Shown here in pieces: positions 1-7,403 of a DNA stretch of 19,484 bases. The position numbers and the translations under genes are program-made. The DNA lies in assembly GCA_943359425.1 (NCBI GenBank), contig CALRHN010000005.1:366-19849 (forward strand), in the 5' to 3' direction. How positions within the stretch are numbered: the stretch's first letter is position 1; each line of letters begins with the position of its first letter. Source of the stretch: Candidatus Nomurabacteria bacterium. Lineage in GTDB: Bacteria; Patescibacteriota; Minisyncoccia; Phycocordibacterales; UBA9973. The notes under the pieces are model-generated. The model did no database searches. It was not told the DNA's origin and worked only from the letters and a program-made list of their open reading frames with translations.

Positions 1-2
1 CG

Positions 3-68
3 CAGACGCCGACATTGGCGCGTATCGAATCTGCGACCGCCAAGCCGCCGCCGAATCTTCCCATCTAA
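3..68 (+). CDS. C-terminal tail of an unidentified upstream gene (partial)
   Basis: An open frame enters from the left edge and stops at TAA 66-68, three bases before the mltG start. The 21 visible codons use the same kind of codons as the genes nearby (ATC, GCG, CCG, GCC), and the peptide ends in a proline-rich tail (AKPPPNLPI). There is too little to name a family. The tight spacing to mltG suggests an operon. The opposite strand is also open here (an ATG at 64-62 reading leftwards), so a divergent gene cannot be excluded. Confidence 0.3.
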   Translation, partial: QTPTLARIESATAKPPPNLPI

Positions 69-71
69 TCT

Positions 72-1091
72 ATGTTTTCACCTCGAGAGGACAATCTGGA
101 CTACGCGAGAAAGCTTTTCTCTGCGCCTTTTTCCGCCTCGTCGCGGACACCGCGCAAGAAAGCTTTTGTATTCCTGTTCGCCGTTCTCACCGTCATATTC
201 GTCGGATATTTTTTCTTTCTTCGTGCGCCGGCTGGATTCCCAACAGGAACTATTTTCACCGTGAGTCGCGGTGCATCACTTTCGCTCGTCTCGCGCGAAT
301 TAAAAGCGCAGTCTATCATCCGCTCGCCGGTGGCATTCCAGTTCTTCGTCATACTCTATGGTCGCGATCGGGCCCTTTTGCCGGGAGATTATCTGCTCGA
401 CAAGAAGATTTCCGGATACGGGATCGCGAAGAGGATTGCCCACGGGCAGTATCATATTGCCCAGATCAAGGTCACTTTGCCCGAAGGTCTGACGACGAAG
501 GAAATGTCTGCTGTTCTTGCAGGGAAAATTCCCGGCTTTGATCCGAAAGTTTTCGCAACACTCACCAAAGGTCGCGAGGGCTATCTCTTTCCAAATACAT
601 ATTTCTTCTTCCCGAAAGTGACGACGGAGGAAATCGCCCTTATGCTCGAGAATACGTTCACTGATCGTATCAAACCTCTTCTTCCTGACATTGCGAAGAG
701 TGGGTGGACCGAAAAAGAGATCATCACGATGGCATCCATCGTCGAGAAAGAAGCGGCAGGCTCCGACGATCGCGCAACAATCGCCGGCATTCTTTGGAAG
801 CGCATCGGGCAGGGGATACCGCTCCAAGTCGATGCGACATTCATCGCCATTAACGGCAAGGAATCGAGCGAACTGACGAAGAACGATCTCCTCATCGACT
901 CGCCGTACAACACATACAAATACAAAGGCCTTCCGCCTGGTCCTATCTGCAATCCCGGCACGCTTGCCGTCGAAGCCGTGCTCCATCCGACCGAGAGTCC
1001 GTACTTTTTTTATCTTCACGACAGTCATGGTATGATTCACTACGCAAAAACGTTCGAAGAGCATAAGGCCAATAAGCTCAAGTATTTATAA
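72..1091 (+). CDS. mltG: Endolytic murein transglycosylase MltG (YceG-like)
   Basis: Membrane-anchored lytic transglycosylase that cuts nascent glycan strands inside the chain and so helps set glycan length during cell-wall synthesis. The 339 residues begin with a basic cytoplasmic segment, one membrane helix at about residues 30-50, then a LysM-like region (about 55-115) and the YceG catalytic domain. The family signature ASIVEKEA is present; its first Glu, about residue 225, corresponds to the catalytic Glu218 of the E. coli enzyme. The C-terminal block LPPGPICNPG followed by AVEAVLHP is also canonical. Length is normal for the family. The ATG at 72 is the only start that leaves a sensible N-terminus before the membrane helix. 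Its stop codon (1089-1091) shares one base with the gatB start, so the two are probably co-transcribed and translationally coupled. I see no clear promoter or Shine-Dalgarno site in the short upstream sequence. Confidence 0.93.
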   Translation: MFSPREDNLDYARKLFSAPFSASSRTPRKKAFVFLFAVLTVIFVGYFFFLRAPAGFPTGTIFTVSRGASLSLVSRELKAQSIIRSPVAFQFFVILYGRDRALLPGDYLLDKKISGYGIAKRIAHGQYHIAQIKVTLPEGLTTKEMSAVLAGKIPGFDPKVFATLTKGREGYLFPNTYFFFPKVTTEEIALMLENTFTDRIKPLLPDIAKSGWTEKEIITMASIVEKEAAGSDDRATIAGILWKRIGQGIPLQVDATFIAINGKESSELTKNDLLIDSPYNTYKYKGLPPGPICNPGTLAVEAVLHPTESPYFFYLHDSHGMIHYAKTFEEHKANKLKYL

Positions 1092-2509
1092 TGACCACAG
1101 AGTATTACACAACTATCGGACTCGAGATTCACGCCGAGCTCAAAACGCTCACGAAGATGTTCTGCGCGTGCAAGAACGACCCGGACGAAGAGCGCCCGAA
1201 CCACAACATCTGTCCCGTCTGCATGGCCCATCCGGGAACTCTTCCCGTCCCGAATCGCGCCGCTGTCGAGCATGTCATCCGCGTCGGACTCGCCGTGGGC
1301 GGAACGATTGCCGATTTTACGGAATTCGACCGCAAGAACTATTTTTATCCCGACATTCCGAAAGGCTATCAGATATCGCAATACAAATATCCCATCGTTT
1401 CCGGAGGGGAAGTCGCAGGCGTGAAGATCACGCGTATCCATCTTGAAGAAGACACAGGCACGAGCAAACATGACAAAGGCGATTATTCTCTTGTTGACTT
1501 CAACCGCGCCGGCGTTCCTCTCATGGAACTTGTCACCGAGCCCGTCATCCATTCTCCGAAACAGGCAGGGGATTTCGGGCGCGAACTCCAGCTCCTCTTG
1601 CGCTATCTCAATGCATCCGAAGCGAACATGGAGAAAGGCGAGATGCGCGTCGAGCTCAACATATCCGTCTCTGCCGATCCGAAAGTTTTCGGCACGAAAG
1701 TCGAAGTGAAGAACATCAACTCCTTCCGCGCCGTTGAACGCGCAGCAGAATTCGAGACGAAGCGCATGATCGAACTGATCGAATCCGGCCGTGGTGCAGA
1801 AATAGTGCAAGAGACGCGCGGATGGGACGAGACGAAGAACAGCACATTCTCGCAGCGGAGCAAGGAGAATAGCGAAGACTATCGTTATTTCCCCGATCCC
1901 GATATTCCGAAATTCAAGCTCTCCGAAGTTTTCAATCTCGACAAAATGAAAGGCGAGTTGCCTGAACTCCCCTCGGCAAAGCGCGCCCGCTATCGAGACA
2001 TGTTCGGCATCAAAGATGAAGATATTGAGAGTTATGTGAACGACTTTACGCTCGCTGCATTCTTCGAAGACGTCGTGAATGTTCTCCATGCGGACAAAGA
2101 GAAAGTGAAACTCGCTTCCAACTACGTCACGTCCGACCTTGTCGGTCTCATGAAAAAGGACTCGAATATCAAACTCCCGCACGCGCATCATTTCGGCGAA
2201 CTCATCGCCATGCTTGCCGACGGCAAGATTTCTTCGCGCGCCGCGAAAGATCTCATCGCCATCATCGTCGTTGAAGATATTTCTCCGATGAAAGCCGCTG
2301 AAGAGCGCGGACTCCTGCAGAAGAGCGATGCCGGCGCAATCAAAGCTCTTGCCGAGAAAGTCATCGCCGAGAATCCGAAAATAGTCGCCGATTACAAGGG
2401 CGGAAAGGAGACTGCCGTCATGGGTCTCGTGGGCGCCGTCATGAAGGAATCGAAGGGAAGTGCGAACCCCCAAGTCACAAAGCAATTATTAATAGATTTG
2501 TTACAATAG
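1091..2509 (+). CDS. gatB: Asp-tRNA(Asn)/Glu-tRNA(Gln) amidotransferase subunit B
   Basis: GatB is the kinase/tRNA-binding subunit of the GatCAB complex, which converts misacylated Glu-tRNA(Gln) (and often Asp-tRNA(Asn)) to the amide form. At 472 residues it is full length. The N-terminal cradle begins with IGLEIHAEL, followed by a four-cysteine zinc site (Cys25, Cys27, Cys41, Cys44, the last two in NICPVCMAHPG). KNYFYPDIPKGYQISQY, DFNRAGVPLMELVTEP and EVKNINSFRA are the usual GatB blocks. The C-terminal tRNA-binding YqeY-like domain ends with KGSANPQVTKQLLIDLL. GatA and GatC are not in the window. The start overlaps the mltG stop by one base (TAATG). The gene's last codons also carry the -10 box proposed for gap. 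Confidence 0.97.
   Translation: MTTEYYTTIGLEIHAELKTLTKMFCACKNDPDEERPNHNICPVCMAHPGTLPVPNRAAVEHVIRVGLAVGGTIADFTEFDRKNYFYPDIPKGYQISQYKYPIVSGGEVAGVKITRIHLEEDTGTSKHDKGDYSLVDFNRAGVPLMELVTEPVIHSPKQAGDFGRELQLLLRYLNASEANMEKGEMRVELNISVSADPKVFGTKVEVKNINSFRAVERAAEFETKRMIELIESGRGAEIVQETRGWDETKNSTFSQRSKENSEDYRYFPDPDIPKFKLSEVFNLDKMKGELPELPSAKRARYRDMFGIKDEDIESYVNDFTLAAFFEDVVNVLHADKEKVKLASNYVTSDLVGLMKKDSNIKLPHAHHFGELIAMLADGKISSRAAKDLIAIIVVEDISPMKAAEERGLLQKSDAGAIKALAEKVIAENPKIVADYKGGKETAVMGLVGAVMKESKGSANPQVTKQLLIDLLQ
2499..2507 (+). promoter_or_regulatory. Putative extended -10 promoter of gap
   Basis: TG-T-TACAAT lies in the last codons of gatB, with the -10 hexamer at 2502-2507 and 9 nt between it and the gap ATG. 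A start site 6-7 nt downstream would leave a leader of only 2-3 nt. No good -35 box is seen, as expected for an extended -10 promoter. Confidence 0.45.
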
Positions 2510-2516
2510 CCGGTAT

Positions 2517-3545
2517 ATGAATACTCAACCAATTCGTGTCGCAGTCAACGGTTTCGGGCGCATCGGTCGCGCATTTTTAAAAGTCGCTTGGGAACATCCC
2601 GAGCTTGAAGTCGTCGCTGTGAACGATTTGGGTTCTCTCGAATCTCTGACCTATCTCCTCAAATACGACACGGTCTATCGCAAATGGAATCACGACGTGA
2701 AGAACGACGGCAAGGATATCTGGGTGGATGGCAAACAAGTTCACTTCATTTCGGAGAAAGACACGACAAAGTTGCCATGGAAGGATCTCAATATCGATGT
2801 CGTCGTCGAATCGACCGGACTCTTCACGTCGTTCGAGAAAGCGAAATTCCACATCGACCAAGGTGCGAAAAAAGTCGTCATCTCAGCTCCCGCCAAAGGC
2901 GACGGCTCTGTTCCGGGTGCGACCATTCTCATCGGCGTGAACGAAGACAAATTCGGCACGTGCGCCATCACCTCGAACGCTTCATGCACGACGAACGCTT
3001 GCTCTCCGGTTATCGGCATCCTCGACGAAGCGATCGGTATCGAGAAAGCTTTGCTCAACACAACGCACGCATACACAGGCACACAGGCTCTCGTTGATGG
3101 CCCATCGAAGAAAGATCTCCGCGAAGGACGTGCTGCTGCACAGAACATGGTTCCATCTTCGACTGGTGCCGCACTCGTGGTCGGCAAGGCATATCCGCAT
3201 CTCGACGGACTCTTCGACGGTATCTCTGTTCGCGTGCCAGTCCCTGCAGGTTCTCTTGCCGATATTACTTTCATCGCGAAGCGTGATACGACGGCCGAAG
3301 AAGTGAACGAGATTCTCCGCAAGGGTGCTCTTGATCCGCGTTGGACGACGGTATTTGCCGTCACTGACGAACCGCTTGTCTCGTCCGACATTCTCGGTGA
3401 CCCGCACGCATCCATCGCCGATCTCGCCATGACGCGTGTCGTCGGAGGTAATCTTGTCAAAGTTCTCGCATGGTATGACAACGAAATGGGGTATACCCAT
3501 GTGCTTGTTGAGCATGTGATTAAGACGGGGCTGACAATTCAGTAG
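2517..3545 (+). CDS. gap: Glyceraldehyde-3-phosphate dehydrogenase, type I
   Basis: Cytosolic glycolytic enzyme that oxidises glyceraldehyde-3-phosphate to 1,3-bisphosphoglycerate with reduction of NAD(P). The 342 residues open with the Rossmann motif NGFGRIGRAF. The active site SNASCTTNA places the catalytic Cys at about residue 157, and the partner His lies in TTHAYTG. The phosphate-site block MVPSSTGAA and the C-terminal WYDNEMGYT are intact. The VNDLGS segment after the second beta strand fits NAD preference, which is an inference only. It is 7 nt downstream of gatB but has its own likely -10 box, and it opens the carbon-metabolism block of this window. Nothing is missing or truncated. 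Confidence 0.97.
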   Translation: MNTQPIRVAVNGFGRIGRAFLKVAWEHPELEVVAVNDLGSLESLTYLLKYDTVYRKWNHDVKNDGKDIWVDGKQVHFISEKDTTKLPWKDLNIDVVVESTGLFTSFEKAKFHIDQGAKKVVISAPAKGDGSVPGATILIGVNEDKFGTCAITSNASCTTNACSPVIGILDEAIGIEKALLNTTHAYTGTQALVDGPSKKDLREGRAAAQNMVPSSTGAALVVGKAYPHLDGLFDGISVRVPVPAGSLADITFIAKRDTTAEEVNEILRKGALDPRWTTVFAVTDEPLVSSDILGDPHASIADLAMTRVVGGNLVKVLAWYDNEMGYTHVLVEHVIKTGLTIQ

Positions 3546-3548
3546 TAT

Positions 3549-4031
3549 ATGGAACAGCAAACCAGTCAACAAAATAAAAATCCCTCAGAAAATATTCCCG
3601 ATGAATGTTTATCTAATCCAAGTAAATTTGGTGATTGGTTGTTGTCACTTTACAAAGAAGGACGACTCCGCAATCACACAGATTTTCAGGGACAGTTTAC
3701 TGAAGGTCTCGTACTAAAGTTTCTGGATTATGTTATTCCATTGGAATTAGAAGACAAGAAAAATTTTATGGATAAGTTCAGTGAATATGTAAAAGGCCAG
3801 GATGCCTATTCGTCGGATTTAAAAAATATTCTTCTTAAAAACAACATCGAACCTAGGGATTTACAGTACAAACTCATGGAATACCTAAAACAGACACGAA
3901 ATGAGGCTGAAAAATATTTGGCGGAAAAAGATGTCCTGCCTAAAGAAGAACTTAGTGATCTCTTCTATAACCTAAGACATAATATTGGCACGTCATGCAT
4001 TTATGAGTTAGGTAATTTAGATCTAAAATGA
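3549..4031 (+). CDS. Hypothetical protein, AT-rich insertion between gap and rpiB
   Basis: I do not recognise this 160-residue protein. It starts three bases after the gap stop and ends at TGA 4029-4031. It is acidic and mostly helical in appearance, with no signal peptide or membrane helix and no catalytic motif I can name. Notable segments are a glutamine/asparagine-rich N-terminus (MEQQTSQQNKN) and a hydrophobic block around LVLKFLDYVIPLELEDKK. Base composition and codon choice differ clearly from the flanking genes: many AAA, TTA, TTT and AAT codons against the GC-rich ATC/CTC/GCG usage of gap and rpiB. That suggests later acquisition. The open frame is intact and close to gap, so it is probably transcribed with it. 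Its ATG has no visible Shine-Dalgarno site. Confidence 0.7.
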   Translation: MEQQTSQQNKNPSENIPDECLSNPSKFGDWLLSLYKEGRLRNHTDFQGQFTEGLVLKFLDYVIPLELEDKKNFMDKFSEYVKGQDAYSSDLKNILLKNNIEPRDLQYKLMEYLKQTRNEAEKYLAEKDVLPKEELSDLFYNLRHNIGTSCIYELGNLDLK

Positions 4032-4085
4032 CGTATTTTATCATAATCAAAAGAGGGCACATGCTAAAGATAAGGCAAGCTTAAT

Positions 4086-4571
4086 ATGAAAATCTACTTC
4101 GGATCGGATCATGCAGGATATGAACTCAAAGAAAAGCTCAAAACTTTTGTGAGCTCTTTGGGCTATGAAGTCGTCGACAAAGGCGCATTTGCTTTCGACA
4201 AGGATGACGACTATCCGGATTTCTGTCGGCCTGTAGGCGAAGCGGTCGCCAGCGAAGAGGGGAGTTTCGGCATCGTACTCGGTGGTTCGGGCCAAGGCGA
4301 GGCCATGAGCGCCAACAGAGTGCCTGGCGCCCGCGCTGCTGTATTCTACGGCCCGCATCTGCCCGTCGGTGCTGCCGACGTTTCCGGTCGCCAATCGAGC
4401 GATCCCTACGAACTCATCACGCTCGCCCGCGAGCATAACAATGCGAACATCCTCTCTCTTGGCGCGCGATTTCTCACTGACGAAGAGGCGAAGACTGCAG
4501 TGAAACTTTTCATCGAAGGCACGTTCTCTGGCGCAGAGCGCAATCTCCGACGCATTACTAAATTAGGATAA
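4086..4571 (+). CDS. rpiB: Ribose-5-phosphate isomerase B, mycobacterial-type active site
   Basis: Interconverts ribulose-5-phosphate and ribose-5-phosphate in the non-oxidative pentose phosphate pathway; normally a cytosolic dimer. The 161 residues have the RpiB landmarks GSDHAG (6-11), DYPDF and REHNNAN. The active-site loop is LGGSGQGEAMSANR (about 65-78). In E. coli RpiB this loop contains a catalytic Cys (ICGTGIG). Here that position is Gly66, and Glu72 sits where the M. tuberculosis enzyme has Glu75, its catalytic base. So the residue set matches the Cys-less, Glu-dependent subgroup. About 15 extra residues (HLPVGAADVSGRQSSDPYEL) precede the REHNNAN motif. It lies 8 nt before the epimerase gene, fitting a pentose-phosphate operon. 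A weak AAGG at 4072-4075 is the only ribosome-binding candidate. Confidence 0.93.
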   Translation: MKIYFGSDHAGYELKEKLKTFVSSLGYEVVDKGAFAFDKDDDYPDFCRPVGEAVASEEGSFGIVLGGSGQGEAMSANRVPGARAAVFYGPHLPVGAADVSGRQSSDPYELITLAREHNNANILSLGARFLTDEEAKTAVKLFIEGTFSGAERNLRRITKLG

Positions 4572-4579
4572 ATTTTTAT

Positions 4580-5293
4580 ATGGAAATCATCCCTGCAATC
4601 TTGGAAAAATCATTTCGCGGAGTCACGAACAAGCTCGAGAGCGTTGCTGGTCTCGTCCGCACCGCCCAGCTCGATATCTGCGACGGCGTCTTCGTGCCTT
4701 CGTATACATGGCCGTACAACGGACCTGTTACTGCCGACAAAATTCCCTACGAAGAGAATTTTCTGCCCATTATCGCCGACGAGAATGCGACCATGCCATT
4801 CTGGGAAGATTTCGACTTCGAACTCGACCTCATGATCGCTGACGCGCCAAGACTCTTGCCCGATCTCTTGCGCATGGGCCCGACGCGCATTATTTTCCAT
4901 GCCGAAGCGTTCAAGAATCTCGAATCCGAGATCGAACAATTGCGCAAATCCGTTCCCGGTCTCATCGAAATGGCCATGGCCATCAATGCCGATACTGATC
5001 CGTCAATAATTTTCCCATTGATCGATGCCGGTCTCATCACGTCGGTGCAGTGCATGGGTATTGCGAAGATCGGTTTCCAAGGCCAGCCTTTTGATGAACG
5101 CGTTCTTGCGAATCTCAAGACTCTGCGGGCGAAATATCCCGACCTCCCACTTTCTGTTGATGGCTCCGTGACGCTTGAAACGGCTCCGCGCCTCATCGCC
5201 GCAGGCGCAACACGCCTCGCATCGGGTTCCGGTCTCCTCTCTGCACCCGATATCGAAGAGCGCATTTCCGAATTCAAAAGCATAATGATATAA
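4580..5293 (+). CDS. rpe: Ribulose-phosphate 3-epimerase family protein with altered metal site
   Basis: A (beta/alpha)8-barrel protein of 237 residues, expected to interconvert ribulose-5-phosphate and xylulose-5-phosphate, the substrate for transketolase. Conserved features are QLDICDGVFVPS (family HxDxMDxxxVPN), FHAEA, GFQGQPF (family NPGFGGQ) and VDGSV with Asp194, followed by a phosphate-binding ASGSGLL end. The classical metal ligands are two His and two Asp. Here the first His is Gln30, the second (HLM motif) is Asp83 in ELDLM, while Asp32 and Asp194 remain. The enzyme may bind metal differently or have drifted in substrate. Position between rpiB and transketolase supports an epimerase role. 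The symbol is given for the family; exact activity is inferred. A weak AGGA lies 11 nt before the ATG. Confidence 0.8.
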   Translation: MEIIPAILEKSFRGVTNKLESVAGLVRTAQLDICDGVFVPSYTWPYNGPVTADKIPYEENFLPIIADENATMPFWEDFDFELDLMIADAPRLLPDLLRMGPTRIIFHAEAFKNLESEIEQLRKSVPGLIEMAMAINADTDPSIIFPLIDAGLITSVQCMGIAKIGFQGQPFDERVLANLKTLRAKYPDLPLSVDGSVTLETAPRLIAAGATRLASGSGLLSAPDIEERISEFKSIMI

Positions 5294-5294
5294 T
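5286..5294 (+). promoter_or_regulatory. Putative extended -10 promoter before transketolase
   Basis: TGA-TATAAT (hexamer 5289-5294) overlaps the stop codon of the epimerase gene and lies 10 nt before the transketolase ATG. It would allow internal initiation with a leader of about 3-4 nt. The sequence also encodes the epimerase C-terminus, so it could be coincidental. Confidence 0.4.
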
Positions 5295-5304
5295 CTCGAG
5301 TATC

Positions 5305-6165
5305 ATGTTGACTGAAAAGAAAATCAAAGAGCTGGAATTAAAAGCCAACCACATTCGTCAGTCAATAATCGAAGCTTTGCTTCCCGCAAAATCCGGACAC
5401 TCCGCAGGCCCGCTCGGCATGGCAGATATTTTCACGTATTTTTATTTCCACGCCCTCAAACATGATCCGAAGAATCCCGACTGGGCCGACCGTGATCGCG
5501 TTGTTCTCTCGAATGGTCACATTTGTCCCGTTCTCTACGCATCAATGGCGCACGCTGGATATTTCCCCGTTGAAGAATTGAAAACGCTCCGTAAACTTGG
5601 CTCGCGTCTTCAAGGCCACCCGCACAGAGAATGGCTTCCGGGCATCGAGACTTCATCCGGCCCGCTCGGGAGCGGCGTATCACAAGCCGCAGGCATGGCC
5701 CTCGCCGACAAAATGGATCACGGACAGACGGCAACGCGCCGCATCTATGCATTCCTCTCCGACGGAGAATTGCAGGAAGGCAATTCGTGGGAAGGCATCA
5801 TGTTCGCGGGCAAATACAAACTCCACAATCTTCTCGCCATCGTCGACTACAACAATATTCAGATCGAAGGCTATGTCGATGACGTCATGCCGCTCGAACC
5901 GCTTGCCGATAAATGGCGCAGTTTCAACTGGCATGTTCTCGAAGTGGACGGCCACGATCTCCGCGCCATCGACGAAGCTGTCGAGCACGCCCATACGATA
6001 TTCGAGAAGCCGACCGTCATCCTCGCGCACACGATTCCGGGCAAGGGCGTTTCATTCATGGAGCGCAACTATAAATGGCATGGCATGCCGCCGAACGCGG
6101 AACAGGCCGCGCAGGCGCTCGATGAATTGAAGAAAGCTGAAGAACTCATCAAGAGCGCGCAATGA
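5305..6165 (+). CDS. Transketolase N-terminal (ThDP-binding) subunit
   Basis: First half of a split transketolase, which transfers two-carbon ketol units between sugar phosphates. The 286 residues cover only the pyrophosphate-binding domain: GHSAGPLGMADI near residue 31, the His of SNGHICP (about 81), HPHRE, and the ThDP/Mg motif beginning SDGELQEG (Asp153) and ending in DYNN with Asn183. The domain ends near PGKGVSFME and MPPNAEQ, where a fused transketolase would continue into the pyrimidine domain. The C-half is encoded at 7390-8385, giving 617 residues in total, close to a fused enzyme. Split transketolases are known in archaea and several bacterial groups. The two halves are not adjacent here: an MFS transporter gene overlaps this one by 4 nt (ATGA) and separates it from its partner. 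Confidence 0.95.
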   Translation: MLTEKKIKELELKANHIRQSIIEALLPAKSGHSAGPLGMADIFTYFYFHALKHDPKNPDWADRDRVVLSNGHICPVLYASMAHAGYFPVEELKTLRKLGSRLQGHPHREWLPGIETSSGPLGSGVSQAAGMALADKMDHGQTATRRIYAFLSDGELQEGNSWEGIMFAGKYKLHNLLAIVDYNNIQIEGYVDDVMPLEPLADKWRSFNWHVLEVDGHDLRAIDEAVEHAHTIFEKPTVILAHTIPGKGVSFMERNYKWHGMPPNAEQAAQALDELKKAEELIKSAQ

Positions 6166-7403
6166 ATAAGAAAAACATCTTTCTGTGGACACTCTACGAT
6201 TTCGCGAATTCCATCGTTGAAGTCGTTTTCTTTTTGTACTGTGCCCAATGGCTCGTCATCGACAAAGGCGTATCTGATTTCTGGTTCAACATGATATTTG
6301 TCGGCGGGACGATCCTCCTCATCTTCACCGCACCCATCTTCGGCATCTTGAGCGACCGCCGCGGTGTGCAGATGCCGTATCTGCGCGGCATCACGTGGCT
6401 CACATTCCTCTCATTTTTGGGCTCGGCCATCGTCATGCTCTTTCTTTCGAACAAAGTCGTCCTCGCCGCGATATTTTTCCTGCTCGTAAACTATTTCTAC
6501 CAATTCTCTTTCACTTTCTACAACGCTCTTCTCGCCAAGATCGCGCCGCCCGAGCGCCAAGGTTTCGTTTCCGGTATCGGACAGGCAGGGAACTGGACGG
6601 GGCAGATCGTTGGTCTGCTCATCAGTATTCCTTTTGCGACCGGCGCCGTGTATCTCTTTGGCGAACATGGCCGCGCGCAGACACTCCTGCCGGTGACGAT
6701 ACTGTTCCTGCTCTTCGCATTGCCGCTTATGTACGGATTCAAAGAACGCTCCGTGCCGATAGAGAACGTACACTGGAATTTCTGGGAAGAACTGTCATTG
6801 AGTTTCAAAAAGTTCAAGAAATTCTGCACCTATCCCTCAATGGGCGCATTTCTTCTCGGCTATTTTTTCTTCAACGATGCCATTCTCACGGCGCAAAATA
6901 ATTTCCCCATTTATATCGATCGCATTTTCCATATCAACGATACGACGAAATCCTTGCTTCTCATCGGCATTCTTTGTACATCTGCCGTCGGAGCACTCGT
7001 TTCCGGCTGGGCGACGAAGAAATTGGGCCTGCGCAAGACCTTGCTCATAGTTCTCGGCAGTTGGGCCATCATACTGCCCGCACTTGCCGTTATGACTTCT
7101 TTCACCGTATTTGTCGCCGGCTGTGTCCTCGTCGGATTGCTCTTCGGCGCTGTCTGGACGGTCACACGCGTTGTTATGGTGCGACTGACGCCTGAACATG
7201 AGATGAACTACGGCATGAGCTACTATACGCTCGCGGAGCGATTCGCCACCTTCGTCGGACCGCTCTCATGGGGACTCATCACCTCACTTCTCGTTCCCAC
7301 AGGCGAAATCCGCTATCGCATCGCCCTTGCCGTCATGGGCGTCTTCGTCCTCATTGGACTTCTCTTCGTAAAAAAGATAAAATTCGACCATGATAAATCC
7401 TAA
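6162..7403 (+). CDS. MFS transporter, UMF1/Atg22-like, embedded between transketolase halves
   Basis: Integral membrane protein of 413 residues with about 12 hydrophobic helices. It opens with FLWTLYDFANSIVE, and the W-x-LYDFANS signature marks the UMF1 (Atg22-like) branch of the major facilitator superfamily. The MFS loop-2/3 motif appears as GILSDRRGVQ, and a second-half counterpart as GWATKKLGLRK. The substrate cannot be read from sequence; Atg22 relatives export amino acids from yeast vacuoles, but bacterial members are largely uncharacterised. It overlaps the upstream transketolase N-half by 4 nt and the downstream C-half by 14 nt, so translation is very probably coupled. This makes sugar, sugar-phosphate or metabolite transport linked to the pentose pathway plausible, which is inference from position only. 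Codon usage is like the neighbours, so it does not look recently inserted. Confidence 0.9.
   Translation: MNKKNIFLWTLYDFANSIVEVVFFLYCAQWLVIDKGVSDFWFNMIFVGGTILLIFTAPIFGILSDRRGVQMPYLRGITWLTFLSFLGSAIVMLFLSNKVVLAAIFFLLVNYFYQFSFTFYNALLAKIAPPERQGFVSGIGQAGNWTGQIVGLLISIPFATGAVYLFGEHGRAQTLLPVTILFLLFALPLMYGFKERSVPIENVHWNFWEELSLSFKKFKKFCTYPSMGAFLLGYFFFNDAILTAQNNFPIYIDRIFHINDTTKSLLLIGILCTSAVGALVSGWATKKLGLRKTLLIVLGSWAIILPALAVMTSFTVFVAGCVLVGLLFGAVWTVTRVVMVRLTPEHEMNYGMSYYTLAERFATFVGPLSWGLITSLLVPTGEIRYRIALAVMGVFVLIGLLFVKKIKFDHDKS

Noticed and set aside
1040..2485. Long 481-codon open frame on the minus strand across gatB
   Set aside because: It is the antisense shadow of a fully conserved gatB. The translation has no recognisable domain and an atypical His/Phe/Asp-rich composition caused by mirror codons.
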